A stretch of DNA of 64,000 bases from Methanobacteriota archaeon (GTDB lineage: Archaea > Halobacteriota > Methanomicrobia > Methanomicrobiales > Methanomicrobiaceae): the NCBI GenBank assembly GCA_016841485.1, contig JAENZA010000005.1, positions 1 through 64,000 of the forward strand, read 5' to 3'. The translations under genes were made by a program, and so were the position numbers. The stretch's first letter is position 1, and each line of letters opens with the position of its first letter. Below the pieces are notes generated by a model. The model saw nothing but the letters and a program-made list of their open reading frames with translations, was not told where the DNA came from and did no database searches. Below, one piece after another: positions 35,694-44,042 of this stretch.

Positions 35694-36254
35694 CTATCTC
35701 CCCTGAGAAGTATGATTCCTTGCAAGTCGCATCAGTTCTGAAAAAAGAAGGTCCCTGACCTCCTGAAGAATGAACGCCTCGTCCATGTGGATAGAGCAGC
35801 TATCCTCTGTCAGGAACCTTGCCGGGGAGACCTGGATGGCATACGTGTTGGCCGTCCGTTCCCAGAACCAGTCGGCACTCCCGAACTGGATATAGTCCGG
35901 GTCCAGGCGTGCGATCGCCCGGAGATCCTGGCAGAGAAGGTGACCCCGCCGGCTCTCTTCGATGCAGAAGGCCATGTAGGCGATACGATAGACCACCTTT
36001 CTGTAGGGTGGCGCATCGGCCGGTAGTCGTTTGGTATTGTGGGTGTCCGGCTGGCCGCTGTGGACAAAATGGCCGTAGCAACTCTGGATGGTATAGCATG
36101 AGGGAACCCCTGCAAAGGCCCGGACCAGGGGCATCAGTGGAGGGTCTATCTCCCCGTTTCGTATGACCGATGCCAGGTCAGCGAGAGCTGCCTCGCGTTC
36201 CCGGGCGAATCCCGGGGAGGCGATCATGGGCCGGGGAGGGGTAAACGTCTCCAT
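35694..36254 (-). CDS. Uncharacterised protein with a Taw3-like N-terminus
   Basis: A 186-residue soluble protein. The segment REAALADLASVIRNGEID, then YTIQSCYGHF, resembles the start of Taw3/Tyw3 wybutosine-synthesis methyltransferases, where a T-x-S-C-S-G-R block occurs at the same place; here it reads TIQSCYGHF, so key residues differ. The remainder (YIQFGSADWFWER, AIQVSP) is not recognised. A TATA box CTATTTATCG at about 36278-36287 supports the ATG at 36254 with a very short leader. The Taw3 link is weak and the protein may be an unrelated methanogen family. Confidence 0.7.
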   Translation of the reverse strand: METFTPPRPMIASPGFAREREAALADLASVIRNGEIDPPLMPLVRAFAGVPSCYTIQSCYGHFVHSGQPDTHNTKRLPADAPPYRKVVYRIAYMAFCIEESRRGHLLCQDLRAIARLDPDYIQFGSADWFWERTANTYAIQVSPARFLTEDSCSIHMDEAFILQEVRDLLFSELMRLARNHTSQGR

Positions 36255-36431
36255 GCAGGTGAAAATAGTTTCTCCATCGATAAATAGATGGGGTGTGGCG
36301 ATGGTGTGCTGAAGAACGCGGTGGTAATAGAACGGGTGATGCTGTTCTGTCGGAGGGAAATGGGGCGGTGTATCGGGTCCTGGACCTGCCGTATCTCCCC
36401 GGTGGGGAGGTCAGGTTCCCTCTCGGCCGCA

Positions 36432-37286
36432 TTATACGCGTACGCTCTCCTCTTTTCTCCACCATATCTTCACATGATGCGAGTGGCCGGGGATGGCAAG
36501 AGTGGTTCCGTCCCGTCCGGTATGGTCCTGAATATACTGCCTGAGCACGTCTCTTTGCGCGTCCGTTCCGGCAAGGACCTGGGGAGCGAAGTACTCCACC
36601 GCCGCATCCGGTGATGGGAAGGAGTAGGTATGGGAAAAGGGCGTTGAATCGATATTGGGGTATATACCCATGGAATAAAGCACATTATACATGACGTCGC
36701 ATTTCGGCGGTGTGGCAAACTCCCTGCCATGGAGTTTCGGCCACAGGGCAAGGGACATCATCTCCCATGGGGTGAGGCCTGCAAACCAGTAGATGGCCAC
36801 ATAGTCCGCGGAGGCATCGTTCATCTTCGCTATGGCATCCCGTATGTCCGGGACACTCAGGGAATTTTTGGCAAAGACGATGTCATACGGCCCCGTAAGG
36901 TCGGTGGTGCTATCGACCTCCTCCCAGAGTTTCTGTACCGCGTCCACGTTGTCTACGCCTTCGGCCGCAATATTCTCTTCCAGGACGCTATACATCCCGC
37001 CGGCCGGTTCGACGGCGGTGACATGGCGAACCCTGCGAGCGAGGGGGATGGCGATCGCTCCCGGTCCCGCCCCGATGTCCAGCACCCGGGATTCGGCCCG
37101 CAGCGGAAGGCCGTCGAGAATGGGACGCACACGGGTGTCCCGGTGTTCCTGTGACTTCCGGTAGAAGTCCCGGGCTGCGTCCTCGCTGTCCCAGTAGGCA
37201 GCCCCCGTCTGCTCCATGCTGGCATCCCGGTACCTGCTCCATTGCCTCTTCCATTCTTCGTTCCAGTCCGTCCCTTCCGGTTCCAT
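36432..37286 (-). CDS. Class I AdoMet-dependent methyltransferase
   Basis: A 284-residue protein from the ATG at 37286, which has GGAG ten bases upstream; an upstream in-frame extension of 91 codons has no similarity and is rejected. It begins MEPEGTDWNEEWKRQW and carries motif I VLDIGAGPGAIAIPLA, the acidic strand TAVEPAGGM and post-motif YDIVFAKNSLSV. The C-terminal half has WFAGLTPWEMMSLALWPKLHG, a substrate-side segment seen in methanogen methyltransferases of unknown target. It is separated by 317 bp from a divergent ATP-grasp gene. Confidence 0.87.
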   Translation of the reverse strand: MEPEGTDWNEEWKRQWSRYRDASMEQTGAAYWDSEDAARDFYRKSQEHRDTRVRPILDGLPLRAESRVLDIGAGPGAIAIPLARRVRHVTAVEPAGGMYSVLEENIAAEGVDNVDAVQKLWEEVDSTTDLTGPYDIVFAKNSLSVPDIRDAIAKMNDASADYVAIYWFAGLTPWEMMSLALWPKLHGREFATPPKCDVMYNVLYSMGIYPNIDSTPFSHTYSFPSPDAAVEYFAPQVLAGTDAQRDVLRQYIQDHTGRDGTTLAIPGHSHHVKIWWRKEESVRV

Positions 37287-37603
37287 CGTCTCTCTCCTCA
37301 GCATGGTATGGCGTAGGTGGTTCACCTCCCTCCCCATATGCATCGTCTTTTTTAAAAATACCGGCGAATCAGGTTGCCGGAGGGGTGCCTGCATGTCTTG
37401 GTTACGGTGCCTATGGCAGGATGAAGTGTGAGAATATATATATGTGCGTATAATTTCCGGACCTGTGCACACGCATGAAAATGAGGGACAGGTGCGGTCT
37501 GTGACGGCCCGTCCATGATCGTCCGGACTACCATCTGAAAAAATAGACATATCCGGCATTATTTTGCTATTTCCGTTGCAAACGGATACTGAGTTGAATA
37601 CGC
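37287..37603. promoter_or_regulatory. Divergent promoter gap
   Basis: A 317-bp gap. For the methyltransferase a minus-strand TTTTTAAAA-type box lies at about 37351-37362. A long alternating TATATATAT stretch lies at 37433-37442. For the ATP-grasp gene an AT-rich box at about 37557-37570 predicts transcription close to its GTG start at 37604, suggesting a leaderless message. Confidence 0.4.
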
Positions 37604-38797
37604 GTGATCATACTGGATGAACCCTATGTGTCCCGTTATCTTGTGGATACGATCATTGCGATGGACCTTCCCGTTCTCAGAAATGCGACATCGGAGAGGC
37701 TGAATACGGACGGCCGGATGCATCTCGTCGATGATGATGAATTCGTCCGACTGATAAAAAAGGGCAAGGACGCCCGGATGTATACCAACTCGGAACATGC
37801 TATCGGGTGGATAGCAGGGCACCTGGAGGGGACGGAGATTGCCCGGGTCATTGCGCTCTTCAAGGACAAGGCGGCGTTCAGGGAACGTATCCGGGACCTT
37901 TACCCCTCGTTTTTCTTTTGTGAGGTGCCCTTCGGTGCACTGGATGACCTCGACGTTACGACGCTTCCGAAGCCGTTTATCATCAAACCGGGGGTCGGCT
38001 TTTTTAGTGCCGGGGTGTACATGGTCGGGACCGATGAGGAATGGGGCGGCGTCCTGGAGGCCATCAAAAAGGAGACGAAAGAGATCTCAGAGAACTATCC
38101 TCCCGAGGTCTGTGATGCGGGGGCCTTTCTCATTGAAGAGTATATCCCCGGGACGGAGCTTGCGGTGGATGCGTACTTCAATGCCGACGGGAAACCGGTG
38201 GTCCTCAATATCCTCACTCACCTCTTCTCGTCCGATGATGATGTGGACGACAGGGTCTATCTGACCTCGCTGCAGACGATCAGGGACTACCTTGAGCCGG
38301 TCAAAGACCTGCTTTGCCGGATTCAGGTGCTGACGGGCGTCAGGAACTTCCCCCTGCATATCGAACTGCGGATGGATTCCGACGGGTCCGTCGTGCCCAT
38401 CGAGGTGAACCCGATGCGGTTTGCCGGATGGTGCACGACGGACATCGCGGACCACGCATTCGGCATCAATGTCTACCGGTCGTACTTTGATGGTACTGAA
38501 CCGGACTGGAAGCGTCTGCTGGAGGAGGACAACGGCGATGTCTATGCTCTCCTGGTCGTACAGCCTTCCGCAGATGCAGACCCCGGGGTAATAGACGGGT
38601 TCGATTACGATGCCTTTGTTGCCGGATTTACCGCGCCGCTTGAAATGCGGCCGGTTGACTATCCTGAGCATCCGGTCTTCGGATTTTTATTTGCCCGCAT
38701 GGAAAACGGCGTCCTGGCGGAAGCGGAGGCCTTCCTCCGGTCTGACCTGAAGGACGTTATCCGCTACAGGGACGAGAGCCAGAGCGCAGGTCGGTGA
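37604..38797 (+). CDS. ATP-grasp family ligase of unknown substrate
   Basis: A 397-residue protein beginning at a GTG (MIILDEPYVSRYLVDT). It has an N-terminal Rossmann-like region, then an ATP-grasp core: PKPFIIKPGVGFFSAGVYMV, AFLIEEYIPGTELAVDAYF and the metal-binding GSVVPIEVNPMRFAGWC. These match the carbamoyl-phosphate-synthase-like branch that ligates amines to carboxylates. A C-terminal domain of about 100 residues (PVDYPEHPVFGFLFARM) is not recognised. It is the second ATP-grasp gene within 12 kb and stands alone on its strand. Confidence 0.85.
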   Translation: MIILDEPYVSRYLVDTIIAMDLPVLRNATSERLNTDGRMHLVDDDEFVRLIKKGKDARMYTNSEHAIGWIAGHLEGTEIARVIALFKDKAAFRERIRDLYPSFFFCEVPFGALDDLDVTTLPKPFIIKPGVGFFSAGVYMVGTDEEWGGVLEAIKKETKEISENYPPEVCDAGAFLIEEYIPGTELAVDAYFNADGKPVVLNILTHLFSSDDDVDDRVYLTSLQTIRDYLEPVKDLLCRIQVLTGVRNFPLHIELRMDSDGSVVPIEVNPMRFAGWCTTDIADHAFGINVYRSYFDGTEPDWKRLLEEDNGDVYALLVVQPSADADPGVIDGFDYDAFVAGFTAPLEMRPVDYPEHPVFGFLFARMENGVLAEAEAFLRSDLKDVIRYRDESQSAGR

Positions 38798-38864
38798 AAA
38801 AGGGCATATCGCAGGCTCTTTTCTCCTTTTCTCCTCCTGCGGCCTTTCATACGGTTCTCTGGTA

Positions 38865-39449
38865 TTAATTGCCGTATTCTGATTTTGCCGAAGCTATCCT
38901 GCCCCACTGGACGGCCTTTTCACAGCAGATGCCGGCAAGGATGGAGAAGACAATCAGGTAGAACGTTACGACGGCGGTAAAGGCACCGCCGAAATAGTAG
39001 ATCATCAGGGGTATGAAGGGGAGTTTTACTGATCGCATATAAAGAAAGACGCCGGAAAATGCGATGCGCATCCCCTTTTCCTGGAAGTCGGCAAGCATCG
39101 AATACCAGACATAGACCGGGCCGGTTGCAATAATGCCCGCCACCATTGCAAGAAGCCATCCCTTGATGCCCGATTCATAACCAAGATGGCGGGCGATGGC
39201 CTGGGGACGGATGAAGAGGTCAACGAGAAAGATCAGGACGAATACCAGGGCAAGGACCGGCAGGATCTGGAGCATAATGCCGATAAAGGTCTGTACGGCT
39301 GCCATGAAGGTTTCATAATCGAGGAGTGCGGTTACCAGGTAGAGCCCGACCACAACTGCCAGGAAGATCAGGGTGAATTTCGAACCCCCGGCTCCCTTCT
39401 GCAGGCCGGGGCCGTTCCCCTTCCTTCCGTCCCCCTGCATCCGGTTCAT
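38865..39449 (-). CDS. Predicted permease (DUF318/ArsP-like), second half
   Basis: A 194-residue membrane protein with five to six helices. KGWLLAMVAGIIATGPVYVWYSMLADF resembles the second repeat of the DUF318/COG0701 permeases, which are normally about 300-350 residues with two such repeats. Its ATG at 39449 overlaps the stop of the upstream half-gene (ATGA at 39446-39449), so both halves are co-translated and probably form one transporter. The substrate is unknown; arsenical or metal export is only a family-level suggestion. Confidence 0.8.
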   Translation of the reverse strand: MNRMQGDGRKGNGPGLQKGAGGSKFTLIFLAVVVGLYLVTALLDYETFMAAVQTFIGIMLQILPVLALVFVLIFLVDLFIRPQAIARHLGYESGIKGWLLAMVAGIIATGPVYVWYSMLADFQEKGMRIAFSGVFLYMRSVKLPFIPLMIYYFGGAFTAVVTFYLIVFSILAGICCEKAVQWGRIASAKSEYGN

Positions 39450-39874
39450 ATCGTCACCCGCATCAGGGTGAGGGTGGCCTGCGTGAGGACGGCAATGATA
39501 ATGGCAAAGAAAAATCCGCAGACATTACGCGTAATCGCAAACCGCCCTCCGAGAAGATTGATCTCGACCGGCAACTGGATGACGCCCACCGTCACCCAGG
39601 CAATGATAAAGGCTGTAACAGCGGTGAGGCTGATGCCGATGTTCAGGAGCTCTCCTCCGATGACATAACTGGTGACCGGATTTCCTGCGGCAACACTGCC
39701 GATCGTGGCCCCTGCGATTGGATCGGCAACGGGATTTCCGGTAAAGACCAGTTCATACATCTCCGGGGGGATGACCGTCAGGGCAAGGCTGATGAGGAGA
39801 ATGATACCGAGGATCTGGGGGATGATCTGCAGAAATGTCCTGTATGTCTTGAAGGCGCTGCTCCGCACGTCCAT
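39446..39874 (-). CDS. Predicted permease (DUF318/ArsP-like), first half
   Basis: A 142-residue membrane protein with about four helices. GNPVADPIAGATIGSVAAGNPVTSYVIGGELL (positions about 46-77) is the glycine-rich pore loop of DUF318 permeases. It is coupled by ATGA to the second half. The split falls between the two pseudo-symmetric repeats, in frame-correct order, so it looks like a real two-subunit arrangement rather than a frameshift: each half has its own start and the overlap is the standard coupling type. Confidence 0.8.
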   Translation of the reverse strand: MDVRSSAFKTYRTFLQIIPQILGIILLISLALTVIPPEMYELVFTGNPVADPIAGATIGSVAAGNPVTSYVIGGELLNIGISLTAVTAFIIAWVTVGVIQLPVEINLLGGRFAITRNVCGFFFAIIIAVLTQATLTLMRVTI

Positions 39875-40123
39875 ATAAGGGATACTTAGGTGCGAGCCCT
39901 CAAAATAGGTGGGTACAACGGCGTGGTCCGGTGGGATCTCTAAGAGTACGACCCACGTGATACTCCATTGTCCTTACCGGTCGTTGCCCGGTCATGAAAG
40001 CCATGCGTCGTGTTGTGCCTGTGTATGGCGGGCCGGGCTCCTGATCCTGAGAGGGTGAGAGTCGCCATCCCCCCTTGATGCCGACTCTCCTCTCCCCTGG
40101 TCGCGATAAAAAAAGGCTGGTGT
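39875..40123. other. Intergenic region containing a long hairpin
   Basis: A 249-bp gap between the rubrerythrin-like gene and the permease genes, all on the minus strand. A 12-bp inverted repeat with one mismatch, AGAGTCGCCATC at 40058-40069 and GATGCCGACTCT at 40077-40088, has a seven-base loop. Downstream of the rubrerythrin-like stop there is also a T7 run on the minus strand at about 40107-40113, so the hairpin lies beyond the likely poly-T terminator. Confidence 0.6.
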
Positions 40124-40579
40124 CTACCAGACTTCCGGGAATGCCATGTTCGTATACATGTCTTCCAGGCGTGCCTTGTGGTGCGACTCCATGTTTGCAA
40201 GGTTGGTGAAGATCTCCTTCTGCTGGGGTGTGGTGCTCAGGTTGGCAAGTTCCTGGTACATGTCCCTGGAGAATTCCTCCTTTTTGATGGCAAGTGTAAT
40301 GCCGTCGGCAGGCTTCATCTTCGTCGTCATGGTCGGCAGATCGAGGGTCTCGGATATCTTGTAGTCCTTTGCCTCGTCGAACTCAAGGGCGGTGATGGGT
40401 TTTGTAAGGAACTCCTCAAGGGTCTCCCGGTGTTTGCGTTCCTCCTCTGCAAGCTCGCCAAAGATCTTCTTCAGTGTTTCATCCTTCGTGCAGCCCTCGA
40501 TCTCACGGTAGAATGTGTAGGATTCGACTTCCTTTTCGATTGCTCCTGATAATATACTCCTGTACTCTTCTTTTTTCAT
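40124..40579 (-). CDS. Rubrerythrin-like diiron ferritin-fold protein
   Basis: A 151-residue four-helix protein with the paired diiron ligands of the rubrerythrin/ferritin-like family: EKEVESYTFYRE and AEEERKHRE in the first half, KKEEFSRDMYQE and NMESHHKAR in the second. It lacks the C-terminal rubredoxin domain of classical rubrerythrin, so electrons would have to come from a separate rubredoxin or reductase. Family members reduce peroxide or store iron in anaerobes. Monocistronic, with a poly-T run directly after the stop. Confidence 0.88.
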   Translation of the reverse strand: MKKEEYRSILSGAIEKEVESYTFYREIEGCTKDETLKKIFGELAEEERKHRETLEEFLTKPITALEFDEAKDYKISETLDLPTMTTKMKPADGITLAIKKEEFSRDMYQELANLSTTPQQKEIFTNLANMESHHKARLEDMYTNMAFPEVW

Positions 40580-40802
40580 TGGTATCCCCCCAAAAGAGGA
40601 TGAGGTAGTAGTGCTGGTGATGATATAAAAAATATTGCCGGCCGCGACGGCCTCCCGGAGAGTGCGGTATACGTCATGCCCGGGAGGCCGGTTCTGCGCT
40701 GTCCAATTCCCTCCTATCGGCCATGGGGCACATTCTGCCCGAAAACATGGATTTTTGGCGCTGGTAAAAGCCTTAAAATCGTTTTATTGAGGGTAGCGGG
40801 AG

Positions 40803-40850
40803 ATAATTGGCGTTCATATATGATTTGAACGGTAAATATTCGCCAATTAT
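40803..40850. repeat. Perfect 10-bp inverted repeat upstream of ablA
   Basis: ATAATTGGCG at 40803-40812 and its exact reverse complement CGCCAATTAT at 40841-40850 are separated by 28 bp. The arms lie about 175-220 bp upstream of the ablA TATA box in a 500-bp gene-free AT-rich region. The spacing of about 38 bp between arm centres would allow two dimers to bind, or a stem-loop to form in RNA. Confidence 0.65.
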
Positions 40851-40982
40851 TAAATTAATTGGGTTATATTTCTTCAATCTACGTATTGCAGGCAAAAATG
40901 CGTCTATATCACTCTCCCCTGCCGTTGTGCATCCCGTTCCGGGATCTGAAGATGGTCCGGGCATATGCCTCAAAATGGGCGT

Positions 40983-41034
40983 ATTTTTGCGTTATTCGCC
41001 AAATTTTTGCGTTTTTTCCTGAAGACTTATAAGG
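40983..41034 (+). promoter_or_regulatory. ablA promoter with TTTTTGCGTT direct repeats and TATA box
   Basis: TTTTTGCGTT occurs twice, starting at about 40984 and 41005, 21 bp apart, on the same face of the helix and directly upstream of the TATA element ACTTATAAGG at 41025-41034. CGCCAA sits between the copies and repeats the core of the upstream inverted repeat. Standard spacing puts transcription near 41056, giving a leader of about 28 bases before the ablA ATG. The abl operon is osmotically regulated in other methanogens, so these repeats are candidate salt-response sites. Confidence 0.6.
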
Positions 41035-41083
41035 GTTTGTCCAGATAGACTTATGGACCAGGGCAAACCCAGGAACCATTTTC

Positions 41084-42397
41084 ATGCATGTGTACTCATC
41101 AAACCAGAAAATAATCGCAGAACGCATCGATCCCGAAACTCTCAAATCAAACTGGAAAGACTGGAAGTGGCAGACCGGGCATTCCATACGTGACATGTCC
41201 ACCTTCGAACGTCTCCTTGGCATCGAGTTCCCCGATGAACGCCGGAAAGAACTTGAAGAGACCATCGCACTGTTTCCTCTCTGTATCACTCCATATTACC
41301 TCTCTCTCATCGAGGCGGGTGACTATGACAACGATCCCGTGTTTATGCAGGCATTCCCGTCCGTCTCGGAACTGATCGTCGAGGATTACGATATGCCTGA
41401 TCCCCTTGCCGAGGACACCGACAGCCCCGTCCCCTGTATCACCCACCGGTATCCCGACAGGGTGCTCTTTCTTGTAAGCAATGTCTGCGCCATGTACTGC
41501 CGGCACTGCACCAGAAAACGCAAAGTCGGGGATATCGATTCAATCCCTGATGCATCGGACATACGAAAGGCGATTGCATACATTGCCGCTCATCCGCAGA
41601 TCCGCGATGTTCTCCTTTCCGGCGGCGACCCGCTGATGCTCCCTGATGAGTATCTTGACTGGATCCTCTCCGAACTCTCCGCAATCGAACATGTTGAGGT
41701 GATCCGCATCGGGACACGGGTGCCGGTCGTGCTGCCGTACAGGATTACGGATGAACTTGTAGACGTCCTGCGTCGCCATCATCCGCTCTATATCAACACT
41801 CATTTCAACCATCCGCGGGAGATCACCGCATCCTCAAAAGAGGCTCTGAAAAAACTCGCCGATGCGGGCATTCCTCTCGGGAACCAGACGGTGCTTCTAG
41901 CCGGCGTCAATGACTGTCCGCGCATCATGAAGAGCCTTGTCCATAAACTCGTCCGCAACAGGGTGCGTCCCTACTACCTGTACCAGTGCGATCTCTCCGA
42001 AGGGCTTGCTCATTTCCGGACCCCTGTGGGAAAAGGCATCGAGATCATCGAGAGCCTTATAGGGCATACCAGTGGGTTTGCCGTCCCGACCTATGTCATC
42101 GACGCCCCCGGTGGTGCGGGGAAGATCCCGGTAATGCCCAACTACCTGATCTCGTGGTCGACGAACAAAGTGGTCTTGCGCAATTACGAGGGCGTCATCT
42201 CGACATACCGTGAACCCGACTGCTACCGCAATGTCTTCTGCGACCGGAAGTGCGAGCAATGTACCCTGCAGCTCAAACTCGACGATGCCGACGAATCGGA
42301 ATCGGTGGGGATTGCAAAACTGCTCAGCGACTATGACGAGACGATCCTCCTCGTCCCGCAGGACAACGAACGTATGGACCGCAGGGATGACGACTGA
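41084..42397 (+). CDS. ablA: Lysine 2,3-aminomutase
   Basis: A 437-residue radical-AdoMet, PLP-dependent enzyme that converts L-lysine to beta-lysine, the first step to the compatible solute N-epsilon-acetyl-beta-lysine. The radical-AdoMet cluster motif is Cys135-x3-Cys139-x2-Cys142 (CAMYCRHC). Other signatures are [39 protein letters not shown] and the PLP-site region [14 protein letters not shown]-terminal cysteines (CDRKCEQC) are the usual zinc-binding set. The next gene, ablB, overlaps its end. The promoter carries repeats described separately. Confidence 0.96.
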   Translation: MHVYSSNQKIIAERIDPETLKSNWKDWKWQTGHSIRDMSTFERLLGIEFPDERRKELEETIALFPLCITPYYLSLIEAGDYDNDPVFMQAFPSVSELIVEDYDMPDPLAEDTDSPVPCITHRYPDRVLFLVSNVCAMYCRHCTRKRKVGDIDSIPDASDIRKAIAYIAAHPQIRDVLLSGGDPLMLPDEYLDWILSELSAIEHVEVIRIGTRVPVVLPYRITDELVDVLRRHHPLYINTHFNHPREITASSKEALKKLADAGIPLGNQTVLLAGVNDCPRIMKSLVHKLVRNRVRPYYLYQCDLSEGLAHFRTPVGKGIEIIESLIGHTSGFAVPTYVIDAPGGAGKIPVMPNYLISWSTNKVVLRNYEGVISTYREPDCYRNVFCDRKCEQCTLQLKLDDADESESVGIAKLLSDYDETILLVPQDNERMDRRDDD

Positions 42398-43244
42398 CTG
42401 CATAACAACGATCGGGTCGTCGCTGATCCAGCACGGGCCGCTCAACAACCGTATCTACCTGATGAAACTCTCGCGACCGGATGCTGCTAAAATCGTCCCG
42501 AAACTCGATGATCTCGCATCTGCCGAGGGATATTCGAAGATCTTCGCGAAGGTTCCTGCTGGCACCGTTAAGGAATTCCTTGCCTCAGGGTACCGCATTG
42601 AAGCCCGCGTTCCCGGATTTTTCCATGGCGTTGAGGACGGGTTTTTTCTGGCGAAGTATTTCAGTCAGGACCGTCGGGAATCCGCGGAACCCGGAATCGG
42701 ACAGGTGGTGGCTGACGCCCTTGCGTGTGCCGGGAACCCCGGCGCCGCTAAGCCTTCTCCTGCATGGCACAGTGCAGAAGCAGGTCCTGCCGATGTGGGG
42801 GACCTCGCAGCGCTTTACGGGCAGGTCTTCGAGACCTATCCGTTTCCGATTGCAGACCCGGCCTATATCAGGGAGACGATGGACGATAATGTCCGATATT
42901 TTACGATCAGGGATGAAGGAACTCTGGTTGCCGCCTCTTCTGCGGAGATGGACATGCCATCGATGAATGCCGAGATGACCGATTTTGCCATCCTCCCGCC
43001 ATTTCGTGGACGGGGAATGTCGTCATCTCTTCTCCGGGATATGGAAGGAGCGATGGAACAGGAGGGGATACGCACCGCCTATACCATCGCCCGTGCCGGG
43101 TATCCTCCGGTCAATATCCTTTTTGCCCGTGCCGGCTATCGCTTTGGAGGGACGCTTGTCAATAACACCAGCATATGCGGCTCCTTTGAGAGCATGAACG
43201 TCTGGTATAAGGCCCTTGCCGACAGCCGCCGTGACAGGGCATGA
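42387..43244 (+). CDS. ablB: Beta-lysine N6-acetyltransferase
   Basis: A 285-residue GNAT enzyme that acetylates beta-lysine to the osmolyte N-epsilon-acetyl-beta-lysine. The ATG at 42387 lies inside the last codons of ablA (11-bp overlap), giving the start [10 protein letters not shown]; the frame is open upstream only as an antiparallel artefact of ablA coding. The C-terminal GNAT core shows [21 protein letters not shown], the acetyl-CoA loop, and [21 protein letters not shown]. Pairing with ablA makes the assignment secure. Together with the Trk system nearby it points to salt adaptation. Confidence 0.94.
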   Translation: MTTDCITTIGSSLIQHGPLNNRIYLMKLSRPDAAKIVPKLDDLASAEGYSKIFAKVPAGTVKEFLASGYRIEARVPGFFHGVEDGFFLAKYFSQDRRESAEPGIGQVVADALACAGNPGAAKPSPAWHSAEAGPADVGDLAALYGQVFETYPFPIADPAYIRETMDDNVRYFTIRDEGTLVAASSAEMDMPSMNAEMTDFAILPPFRGRGMSSSLLRDMEGAMEQEGIRTAYTIARAGYPPVNILFARAGYRFGGTLVNNTSICGSFESMNVWYKALADSRRDRA

Positions 43245-43299
43245 ATTCGGGCAGGATTTCGTGAAAATTGTCTGCGGTCCGCCCTGTTTCACCGGTCGA

Positions 43300-43884
43300 T
43301 CACCCCTGCACACGGTAGGGTGCGACCGCCGTTTCCCAGATCTCTTTTGCCTCTTTGGAAGGATACCCGAGAAATGCCCTGGTATAGAATCCGTAGAGGA
43401 GCGTCGTTACCAGTCGTGTCAGTTCTTTGCAGTCGGCATCTGCCCGAATTCTTCCGTCCTCCTGCATCTGCATCAGAAAATGGTGCAGGATGTCCGCGTC
43501 CTTACGTGCATCCTCCTGTAAAAAATTTTTCAGGTTCGCATTGGTTATGGAAAGAAACATCAGTTCGAGCGAGAGGGTAAACCCGGCGCCAAGTGAAACT
43601 TCGACCGTCCTAAACAGTGCATCGAATACATCGAGATCAGTGGCAGTCCGGAATTCCTCCAGGAATTCCACCTCATATTTTCCCCGCGAATATTCGGCAG
43701 CCTGGACGAAGAGGTCCTCTTTTCCGGCAAAATAGGTGTAGATGGCGCCCTTGCTCACTCCCACGCCATCGGCGATATCGGCCATCGTCGTTTCCCGGTA
43801 GCCCTTCTTCATAAAGACTTCGAGAGCTGTCTCAATGATACGTCGCCTTGCCTCTTCCTTGTACTCCGGGACTACCTTTGGCAT
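43300..43884 (-). CDS. TetR-family transcriptional regulator
   Basis: A 194-residue repressor. The N-terminal helix-turn-helix reads RRRIIETALEVFMKKGYRETTMADIADGVGVSKGAIYTYFAGKEDLF, divided over the first 60 residues. The C-terminal helical ligand-binding domain is unassigned. It is divergent from the ABC exporter-like operon that starts at 44043 and is the obvious candidate to control it, with near-palindromic operator sequences between the two TATA boxes. It is convergent with ablB, 55 bp apart. Confidence 0.92.
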   Translation of the reverse strand: MPKVVPEYKEEARRRIIETALEVFMKKGYRETTMADIADGVGVSKGAIYTYFAGKEDLFVQAAEYSRGKYEVEFLEEFRTATDLDVFDALFRTVEVSLGAGFTLSLELMFLSITNANLKNFLQEDARKDADILHHFLMQMQEDGRIRADADCKELTRLVTTLLYGFYTRAFLGYPSKEAKEIWETAVAPYRVQG

Positions 43885-43910
43885 ATGTTGTGTTCTTTGC
43901 GTTCTTTTCC

Positions 43911-44007
43911 TATAACTATATCGTGTTCACAAAAATGACCATAAATATTAATAATGAACATGTTTCACTCTTACTCGGATCAAGCAGGAGATAACAACCA
44001 TAATAAG
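43911..44007. promoter_or_regulatory. Divergent promoters and candidate TetR operators
   Basis: A minus-strand TATA box lies at about 43911-43921 (TATAGTTATAG) and a plus-strand one at 43999-44007 (CATAATAAG). Between them TGTTCA at 43924-43929 and TGAACA at 43955-43960 form an inverted repeat, and TGAACATGTTTCA at 43955-43967 is itself a near-perfect palindrome. Its position between both promoters fits a TetR repressor controlling itself and the exporter operon. Confidence 0.55.
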
Positions 44008-44042
44008 AATCCGGGTCATTGACACAATCAGGAGAGGAATAT

